This document shows, piece by piece, positions 1-5,121 of a DNA stretch of 5,121 nt. A program made the position numbers and the translations under genes. Under the pieces are notes generated by a model, which saw nothing but the letters and a program-made list of their open reading frames with translations, searched no databases and was not told the DNA's origin. The DNA comes from Candidatus Propionivibrio dominans (GTDB lineage: Bacteria > Pseudomonadota > Gammaproteobacteria > Burkholderiales > Rhodocyclaceae). The stretch's first letter is position 1. Each line of letters begins with the position of its first letter. The stretch lies in NCBI GenBank assembly GCA_016709335.1, contig JADJNC010000054.1, forward strand, positions 1 to 5,121, given 5' to 3'.

Positions 1-18
1 AAGTAAATTTGTGACTTT
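1..18 (+). repeat. Left-end putative TnsB-binding site L1 (cut by window edge)
   Basis: This reads AAGT, nine bases (AAATTTGTG), then ACTTT; the first A of the AAAGT arm would lie at position 0. Its first 12 bases recur exactly at 5058-5069. The copies at both ends suggest a transposase-binding repeat rather than chance AT-rich sequence. Confidence 0.6.
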
Positions 19-22
19 CGTT

Positions 23-41
23 ACAGTAAAAGTGTTACTTT
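23..41 (+). repeat. Left-end putative TnsB-binding site L2
   Basis: ACAGT, nine bases (AAAAGTGTT), then ACTTT. It starts 23 bp after L1, in the same orientation, and shares the N9 pattern AAAWKTGTK with L1 and L3. The 94 bp between L2 and L3 (42-135) are AT-rich, with no gene, terminator hairpin or further site that I can see. Confidence 0.6.
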
Positions 42-135
42 GTGGAAAAATGGTCTTAAACTCCCAAATGGTGATCGGTTCTATGTCAAATCTGAACTGA
101 ATACCTAAATGAAATCAATGGGTTAGAGAAGAAGA

Positions 136-154
136 AAAGTAAAAGTGTGACTTT
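136..154 (+). repeat. Left-end putative TnsB-binding site L3
   Basis: This is the best copy of the site: AAAGT, nine bases (AAAAGTGTG), then ACTTT, so both 5-bp arms are perfect. It ends 3 bp before the tniQ stop codon (TAA, complement of 158-160). The gene therefore runs right up to the innermost left-end site, with no room for cargo. Confidence 0.65.
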
Positions 155-157
155 GTG

Positions 158-1395
158 TTATGAAAAACCCAATGCTGTCGATCCTGGCTCGATGATAGGG
201 ATGCTCAGCCAACACGCGCGAGGCGGCACGAGATACGGATGAAGTGCGCTGCAGGCGTCATTTTCCACATGTTCGAGCACATCATGCCAAGCCTGCCATG
301 TAGTGCGAAGATCGTGTTCGAAACGAAAAGTAAGGTATTGGAGGAGGGCGTCTGATAGCAACTGTTGGCTCGGCAAAATTGAGAAACTCAACCACTCTGA
401 AATCCCGAAAGGTGGAAACTCCAACATCGTTGTTGCATCACACGAACGATTCACCGCGCCTTCCCAACTTCGTCGCCACCAATGTGTGACCTGGCGCTGC
501 CGCGGCGAAGTCAAGGCTTGAAGCTGTACCAAGAAATGCTGGTATCGGTGGTACAACGAAAGGAAGTTCTTCTTCCAAAAATGAGGCCACAGTAAGCGTG
601 AGAAAGTTGGTTTCGTGAGGTTCGTGGGAGCGTCAATTTTTCCTGGTTGCGCCGAAAAATTCGTGATCATTGGCATCCATAACATCGGAATTGGCGGCGG
701 CTCATCGAGTAGATCTTGCAGTGCGCCAATGAATCCAAGGCCAGTGCCATTTTCGTTCAAGCGTTGGTAGCGACGGAACCAATGCACATAGGTGGCAAGA
801 AATCTCTGCCACGCCATCATCGTCTCGTGGGCCGCAGTGTCGTGACTTTGGCGAGCGAGTGCCGTTGGATCTGCCAATACTGAAAATGCGCAATGGGGAC
901 ATGCAAATGGATGCGCTGCAAATGACGGATCCAGCCGGTAGGGGATCTTTGATTGACAGTGCGGGCAAGCATTGTGTAGACGGCAGTGATGAATCGGACA
1001 GCTACGAATCGGCGCAAATTGAAACAGTGCGGCATGGAAGCCCTCTTGCATGCAAACGGCACAGAACCTTAGATGCTGGCTAACAAGGCCGAGAATGCGC
1101 GAATTCGTACTTGAGCAGCATGCAGCGCTGGCCAGCAAGTTCTGAGACAAACCGCTGTGCTCAACAAACGCATCCAGATGGAATGGGAAAGCACTCGCAA
1201 GTCAACACCTTGGTCGGGTGTTGTTGCCGACGGCATCATCAGCGTCGCAACAATAGTGGAGTAGGGCAGGCAGTTGACGAACTGCCATTTCGCCAAAATT
1301 GACCACAAAGACTCCAGGGGGCGAACCCACTGAGGACGGCAAGTAAAAGAATGCCCTTCACCTGGTTCGCAGCGAAGTTGCAGGGCGGGCAGCAT
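158..1395 (-). pseudogene. tniQ: TniQ family target-selection protein, one frameshift near 1190-1204
   Basis: TniQ/TnsD proteins choose the insertion target and recruit TnsC. The start is ATG at 1395-1393, 11 nt after the tnsC stop, with a weak AAAGG upstream. The first frame gives about 65 residues with a TniQ-like N-terminus (PLESLWSIL, residues 27-34 region). After the break another frame continues for about 347 residues to TAA at 158-160, for a joined length near 412 aa, normal for the family. Zinc-binding pairs lie in the second frame between 1063 and 890: CAVC, CPIH, CPHC and CPHC, with the TniQ-typical pattern of an aromatic pair and EGFH between the first two. The C-terminal 240 residues are not recognisable by motif. 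The second frame has an in-frame stop at 1204-1202, so the shift must lie at or just downstream of that. A read-through fix there restores one protein. Whether the break is mutation or sequencing error cannot be told here. Confidence 0.82.
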
Positions 1396-1406
1396 TTGGC
1401 CAGCCT

Positions 1407-2381
1407 TTATTGATCATTGGGCGCAATCTCGCTCAACATCGCCTCCACGTAGCCACTGGCCTTGACGGCCTGCTTCCATAGCTCATGGGATGGCCGGAAG
1501 TCGGCACCGTCGTGAACGGCATTGGTCAGCATCAAGTGCTCAACTGCGGCAGTGAGAAACTCCATGCCGATTTCCAGCTTTTCTGGCAGCAAAGTGGCTC
1601 TGTGGGCCTGATCAAAAGCGTACCAGGCCGCAGAGCCTTCGTTGGCAAACCGAAGGCCAGATGCATATGCGTGGGGAAAGGCAAAGCGCGAATGCGACCA
1701 TCCAGAGTCGCTCGGGTATTCCTGTTGATCGTAGCCTTGCAAACACGTGGCGCAGTCTTCAGCCGTGCGTGCGCCGTGAAATGCGAATTCATGAACCATG
1801 AACCGGGAAACGATGTGCATGCTGCCATCGCGCTGAAAGGTGGTTTTCTCTCCCTTGAGCTCGGGTTGTCCAACCAACACCACCAGCAGCGTTTTTCCCC
1901 AATGGTGAAGGTCATCATGGATGTCGCGTAACCACTCGTATTCACAGCGAGTCAGGTTTTGTGCTTCATCAGCAAACAACACGAGCTGATTGACTCCCTT
2001 GATGTCGGCCATTTGGCACAGACGCTGCACCAGCCGCTGGCGCAATTGTTCTGTATCGCGTCCGGACGTAACCTTGTGGCGCACGGCGTTGAGAAAATTG
2101 CTGAAGAACGCCGTCTCTGAGGGCACGCGTTTGTAGCGGCAGCGCAGTACGATCACCGGCAGATCCGGAAAGTTGATTCCCAGAAGCGCCACCAGATAGT
2201 CAATCGCGGTGGTTTTGCCCATGCGTGAACGCCCGTAGGCCATGACCCCAGTACGTCGACGATTCAAAGCATCGGTGATGAGCTTGTAAAGGTCCTCAAT
2301 CGCCGGAGTGGGTAGTCGGTAACTGCGGTCTCGAAGGGGATGCTCGGACAGCGCAAATGGGCGAAGCAAGAAATTTGTCAT
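1407..2381 (-). CDS. tnsC: TnsC/TniB-like AAA+ ATPase, transposition regulator
   Basis: This ATPase bridges the transposase and the target complex. It binds DNA as an ATP-dependent oligomer and licenses sites chosen by TniQ. The frame is uninterrupted, 324 aa. Walker A is GRSRMGKTT (residues 50-58), Walker B is LVLFADEAQ (133-141, with Asp138 and Glu139), a sensor-1-like strand VVLVGQPEL lies at 167-175, and a probable arginine finger is Arg193 in IVSRF. The ATG (2381-2379) overlaps the tnsB stop as ATGA, with an AAGG about ten bases upstream, which implies translational coupling. The length is usual for TniB-type ATPases and shorter than Tn7 TnsC (about 555 aa). The C-terminal third has no motif I recognise. 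It is the only gene of the four without a frame break. Confidence 0.92.
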   Translation of the reverse strand: MTNFLLRPFALSEHPLRDRSYRLPTPAIEDLYKLITDALNRRRTGVMAYGRSRMGKTTAIDYLVALLGINFPDLPVIVLRCRYKRVPSETAFFSNFLNAVRHKVTSGRDTEQLRQRLVQRLCQMADIKGVNQLVLFADEAQNLTRCEYEWLRDIHDDLHHWGKTLLVVLVGQPELKGEKTTFQRDGSMHIVSRFMVHEFAFHGARTAEDCATCLQGYDQQEYPSDSGWSHSRFAFPHAYASGLRFANEGSAAWYAFDQAHRATLLPEKLEIGMEFLTAAVEHLMLTNAVHDGADFRPSHELWKQAVKASGYVEAMLSEIAPNDQ

Positions 2382-4262
2382 TCGGATCTGACCTTGATGA
2401 CCTGCCCCTTGCCGATAAGGGCAAGCTCACGCGGTTTGGCTACTGGCAATACCATCGGCGAAGATTCATTTATCTCTGGTGTCTCGCTTGGAGGGGGTGT
2501 CGGCAAATCGCGCTGGGTGCGCAGGCTTCGGCTGGCTTCAGCCGTGCGGTGAGGTGTACGTTCGGCGCGTTTTCCAGGTGTTCCTCGCTTGTAAGCGAAG
2601 TACACCTGTACGGGATCTTTACCCTCAGAAACGTGAAGTTTGCGTGCCCGCTGCAGACGTTGAATTTCCTGGCGCAGACGCAGTGAATGTTTGCTGCGGT
2701 GCCAGGGGCGTGCGGCGTTGAGCGGTCCAAGCTCGGCACCATTGGCAAAGTAGGCTTGCACTAACGTGAGATCCTGCGGATCGATATAGACCCGAATGGA
2801 CTTTCCAAGCAGATCAGTGGCTTGTTGCAATTGTCGGCTTGAGTAGCGCACCCCATACAAATTCGATGTAGGGTCGAACCCCGCGTTGCAGACTACCCAT
2901 CACTGTGCGTAGTTGGGACGGTTGCAGAATGCACAATTGCCTGCGAAATGGCTCCGATAACACGCGCACGGTATCACGATGAAACTCAATGGTGCGCGCC
3001 AGGAACTCCAGCGGAGTTCGAGAGCCGATTCCGGCGTGCGCGGTACCGTTGTAATTGGCGATGCACACCTGTGTCAATTCGAGAAGCTCATCAAAACTGA
3101 TGGGAAGCGATTCCTTCCCCTTGGGGTTCATCAGTCGGCGGCGAATGTCACCTGTGTTGGCACCAGTGGAGCCTTCAAGACGGTGAAAGAGGGTGCTCTC
3201 CAAGGTTCCAAAGAACCGTCTGACAAAGGGCGCTCGGTGGCCGCGTACCGGCCCGGCTTCGACCAGGCAACCCACCACCGACGCCAACAGTGAAATCGTA
3301 TCGGTGGCCAAATTGGCGCGGGCATTGTCCAAGCGGAAATGTTCCCAGCACGCACCGTCCAGAAAAGGCATCACCTCACCGACAAATCCGCCACTTACGC
3401 TGTAGCTTAGCCCGGGGATTGACAGTTTGGCGCACTTGCGCTGTGGACTCAATGCTTGCTGAATCGTTCGAATGACATCATGGCGGTTGTACTCTGGGGA
3501 CAAGACGACGTTCCAGCCCACAATGACTCGGCTGTAGACATCGATGATGACAAGCAGCCATACACGATCAATATAAATATCTTCCACCAGTCCAGCTTCA
3601 TCAGTGAAACGCACATGCAATCGGATATCAATCTTGTGACCGTCAAACTCGACAATGTCGAACGGCTTTCGCGCAATGGTCAACGCGTTTTTATCCCTGT
3701 CTGACCACGGCGGACTGATGTGCTGTGCGCCAGCCAATCTGGCGGCGTCGGCAAAGTTCTGTGTTGCGAGTTCATGGATTGCTTTGGCAAGACTGCGAAT
3801 GCCTTGTCGCTCTTGACTCAAAGGATAGTCCTTTGAGGTCAACCCCAGTTCTCGACAGGCACTGACGAACTTGCTATGGACGTCATGCAGACCACATAGC
3901 TGGCCGCGTGCGCCAATGTATACCTCGCGTTTTGCTATCTGATAGCGAAGTAAAACACCTAGGCTTTCATGACGTTCCAACAATGCGGTCATCGCCCCCG
4001 AACTGCCGGATGGTCGTGCTCGACTGGTGGGCTGTACATCGGCTGTTCTAACGTACGTCTTGGATCTTGCAAAGGGGATCAAAGCCCTAAAACCTCGAAT
4101 GCGTCCGTCAGCGTCTGGTTCAATGCAGCGTCTTGTCAATCGGTACAACTGCATGCGAGGCACCCCGGTGGCAGTCTCAATTTTGAACAGCTCTGTGCCA
4201 GCGACATATAGGCGAACGGCCTCTATACGGTTCAATAAATCTGTCCTTCGCTGTCCTTGCAT
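2378..4262 (-). pseudogene. tnsB: TnsB/TniA-like DDE transposase, one frameshift at about 2858
   Basis: TnsB binds the end repeats and cuts and joins the 3' ends. The first frame (482 codons from ATG 4262) has an N-terminal helix-turn-helix region (about 24-45, ETATGVPRMQLYRL) and the RNase H fold. Asp207 (VEFDGHKID) and Asp312 (FRLDNARANL) fit the first two catalytic positions. The third falls on Arg348 (PFVRRFFGTLE), where relatives have VER/IER. At about 2858, after PYIEF, the frame shifts and YGVRYSSRQLQ continues for 159 residues. That stretch is a Mu-type C-terminal beta-barrel plus a basic, Pro-rich tail that in relatives contacts TnsC. Joined length is about 627 aa, typical. The start could instead be TTG 4235, which has an AAGGA 8 nt upstream and overlaps the tnsA stop as TTGA; ATG 4262 has no clear ribosome binding site. 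With a break and a missing Glu, activity is doubtful. Confidence 0.85.
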
Positions 4263-4977
4263 CGCGTTGGGGTCAACGGAGGGCCAAGCGGAAAGGTCTT
4301 GTAGATCGGTGGAATCAGTCGTTTCACGACACGCTTCTTTTGCACTGAAGGTGCCAGCAGAAAAATTGTGGCGCCGCTCAAAGCTTGTTTGCTGAGGTCA
4401 TCACTTGTGAGACGCCCTTGGTGCAAGAGCATGAAAATTGCAGTGCGTGCGAGTTGCTTTTCCATTCTTCGTTGCAGGGCATGTTCAGCATCAAATAACG
4501 CCATCGGAATGTCAAACAGTTGAGCGACGATGTCAAGCATTTGGGGCGTCACAAATCGTCCATTGGCAACAATGTAAGGGTTGATCTGCTGCCAGTTTTG
4601 AATCCACTGTCGGTGTGGCTCCAGCCAAGCGTTGGTCACAGTGAAGACCTCTGCTTGGGCAAATGTTGGCACCCGCTCTGGGTGTTCTGGCACGAGCTCA
4701 ATATCGTCTTGCAGAACTAGAAACTGCCGATGTGTGAAACCCTTCAACCCAGAAATTCGCCAGCACCTTCTTCTCATTGACGACGACGTAACCCGGATAT
4801 TCACAAGCGGGTGATCGCACTTTGGCTTTCAATGAACGCCCAAAGGTTCAAGCTCTCGTATGAGAAAAGCGTAATAAGTCGAGCAGCTTTTGGACTCACA
4901 AAAGACAAGCGACGCATCCAAGGGAATCGCTTGACCGCCGCGGGCGATGGCGTCACCAGAGGATTGGATGCGGGCAT
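4232..4977 (-). pseudogene. tnsA: TnsA-like endonuclease, two frameshifts (about 4803 and 4730-4737)
   Basis: TnsA cleaves the 5' strands at the transposon ends, turning copy-in transposition into cut-and-paste. The start ATG (4977-4975) has AAGGAG 7 nt upstream. The first frame gives 58 residues (MPASNPLVTPSPAV onward) and stops at TGA 4803-4801. A second frame from 4802 gives EYPGYVVVNEKKVLANFWVEGFH. A third frame from about 4729 gives RQFLVLQDD and about 160 more residues to TGA 4232. Joined length is about 247 aa, typical. The pattern (helix with Glu40 and Glu49, then EYP, then a strand ending NFWV) matches the TnsA N-terminal nuclease fold. The expected Asp of DFWV is Asn, and no clear Glu/Gln-x-Lys follows. 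The C-terminal half is helical, like the TnsA winged-helix part. The identity rests on fold pattern and gene order rather than a signature motif. Confidence 0.7.
4244..4248 (-). promoter_or_regulatory. Ribosome binding site favouring TTG 4235 as tnsB start
   Basis: AAGGA on the minus strand lies 8 nt before an in-frame TTG (4235-4233). That TTG overlaps the tnsA TGA (4234-4232) as TTGA. The same GGACAG motif occurs twice in a row here, 10 bp apart. The upstream ATG at 4262 lacks such a site. This would shorten TnsB by nine residues. Confidence 0.4.
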
Positions 4978-4984
4978 TTCCGTT

Positions 4985-4990
4985 CTCCTT
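4985..4990 (-). promoter_or_regulatory. Ribosome binding site of tnsA
   Basis: A perfect AAGGAG on the minus strand lies 7 nt before the ATG at 4977. It fixes the start of the interrupted tnsA frame and shows that translation of the operon begins here, even though a longer open stretch begins further in at a GTG (4804). Confidence 0.7.
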
Positions 4991-4998
4991 GGTAGGAT

Positions 4999-5017
4999 TC
5001 AGCAACAAATTTACTTT
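4999..5017 (-). repeat. Right-end putative TnsB-binding site R3 (inner)
   Basis: Read on the minus strand: AAAGT, nine bases (AAATTTGTT), then a degenerate arm GCTGA. It is inverted relative to the left-end sites, as expected for the opposite transposon end. Bases 5004-5017 are an exact inverted repeat of 5057-5070. Confidence 0.55.
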
Positions 5018-5027
5018 GTAGTTTCGC

Positions 5028-5046
5028 AGAGTAACACAATTACTGC
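5028..5046 (-). repeat. Right-end putative TnsB-binding site R2 (middle)
   Basis: Minus strand: GCAGT, nine bases (AATTGTGTT), then ACTCT. It closely resembles left site L2 in the other orientation. It starts exactly 29 bp from R3 and 29 bp from R1. Confidence 0.55.
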
Positions 5047-5056
5047 GCAAATGAGG

Positions 5057-5075
5057 AAAGTAAATTTGTTACGTT
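5057..5075 (+). repeat. Right-end putative TnsB-binding site R1 (outer)
   Basis: Plus strand: AAAGT, nine bases (AAATTTGTT), then ACGTT. It matches L1 in 16 of 19 positions, but in the same direction as the left-end sites, opposite to R2 and R3. Because the arms are palindromic, orientation depends only on the central nine bases. Confidence 0.55.
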
Positions 5076-5084
5076 TGATGCCAA
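5057..5084 (-). promoter_or_regulatory. Possible sigma-70-type promoter of the tns operon
   Basis: On the minus strand TTGGCA (5084-5079, five of six to the -35 consensus) is followed after 16 bp by TACTTT (5062-5057), which keeps the T, A and final T of the -10. The -10 coincides with an arm of site R1, so TnsB binding there would block transcription. No better pair was found between 4978 and 5121, but short matches are common in AT-rich DNA. Confidence 0.3.
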
Positions 5085-5086
5085 AA

Positions 5087-5089
5087 ACA
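5087..5089 (-). other. Candidate transposon terminus (5'-TGT)
   Basis: Tn7/Tn5053-family ends begin 5'-TGT. The only such triplet on the minus strand outside site R1 is at 5089-5087, 11 bp beyond the outermost site. If it is the end, 5090-5121 is flanking host DNA and 5090-5094 (TTGCT) is one half of a 5-bp target duplication. The partner would be left of the window. Confidence 0.3.
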
Positions 5090-5121
5090 TTGCTCTCCAG
5101 AGGGAAGTCGATTTATTGAAA

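Larger units (their letters stand above)
1..5121. mobile_element. Compact Tn7-like (TnsABC-TniQ) transposon, cargo-free, apparently degenerate
   Basis: Four consecutive minus-strand genes match, in order, a TnsA-like nuclease, a DDE transposase, an AAA+ ATPase and a TniQ zinc-finger protein. Copies of one AT-rich pseudo-palindromic site (AAAGT-N9-ACTTT type) lie on both sides, three at 0-154 and three at 4999-5075, as TnsB sites do in Tn7-family ends. Nothing is encoded between the last gene and either set of sites, so no cargo is visible. The left terminus is probably just outside the window, because the first site is cut by its first base. A candidate right terminus is the TGT (minus strand) at 5089-5087. 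Three of the four genes carry frame breaks. The family assignment is strong. The exact boundaries, and the assumption that both arrays belong to the same copy, are inference. Confidence 0.8.

Noticed and set aside
42..135. Terminator or small RNA between left sites L2 and L3
   Set aside because: No GC-rich stem followed by a T-run was seen on either strand, and no other supporting signal.
1..154. Short repeats at the left edge as a CRISPR array
   Set aside because: The copies are 19 bp, imperfect and unevenly spaced (23 and 113 bp), recur at the other end, and no Cas gene is present; transposase sites explain them better.
1069..1110. C-terminal tail of the first tniQ frame as a separate protein of 108 aa
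   Set aside because: Only its first 65 residues look like TniQ; the rest overlaps the real zinc-finger frame and has no sensible pattern.
1485..1931. Plus-strand open frame of 148 codons
   Set aside because: It lies fully antisense to tnsC, which has clear Walker motifs, and its translation has no recognisable domain; it is a shadow frame.
2357..2686. Plus-strand open frames opposite the tnsB 3' end
   Set aside because: They are antisense to the conserved tnsB C-terminal region and have no family-like features.
2850..2862. Programmed -1 frameshift in tnsB, as in many IS transposases
   Set aside because: The required shift is +1, and no A6G or similar slippery run or clear downstream stem is visible.
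4829..5050. Minus-strand 73-codon frame over the start of tnsA
   Set aside because: It is offset from the frame that has the AAGGAG and the TnsA-like N-terminus, and it would run through the end sites; it is a shadow.

Overview
This 5.1-kb window is almost entirely one Tn7-like (TnsA/TnsB/TnsC/TniQ) transposition module. All four genes lie on the minus strand, so transcription runs from the right edge to the left edge. The products resemble the tniC-tniA-tniB-tniQ core of proteobacterial Tn7/Tn5053-related elements such as the Tn6022 group. The host is most likely a beta- or gammaproteobacterium; this rests on gene style only, since no host gene is visible.

Layout, right to left. Positions 4978-5121 hold an AT-rich end with three 19-bp pseudo-palindromic sites (AAAGT-N9-ACTTT type) spaced exactly 29 bp apart, probably TnsB-binding sites. 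A possible promoter and a good ribosome binding site are here too. Next come tnsA (4977-4232), tnsB (4262 or 4235 to 2378), tnsC (2381-1407) and tniQ (1395-158). The genes are packed tightly: tnsA/tnsB can overlap by TTGA, tnsB/tnsC overlap by ATGA, and tnsC/tniQ are 11 nt apart. Positions 1-157 hold the other end, with three more copies of the same site in a wider layout. No cargo gene lies between the two ends, so the element looks like a minimal transposon, roughly IS-sized.

In the usual scheme TnsA (5'-strand nuclease) and TnsB (DDE transposase) cut and join the ends, TnsC (AAA+ ATPase) links them to the target, and TniQ (zinc-finger protein) chooses the target. Here only tnsC is an uninterrupted frame. 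tnsA needs two frame changes, and tnsB and tniQ need one each, to give family-length proteins (about 247, 627, 324 and 412 aa). In addition, the position of the third acidic residue of the DDE triad in TnsB appears to be Arg348, and the middle catalytic Asp of TnsA appears to be Asn. The simplest reading is a decaying, probably immobile element with intact TnsC and well-preserved end sites. Error-prone sequencing could explain some indels but less easily the substitutions.

No RNA gene, CRISPR array, Cas gene or cargo was found. No gene-free stretch exceeds 300 bp.
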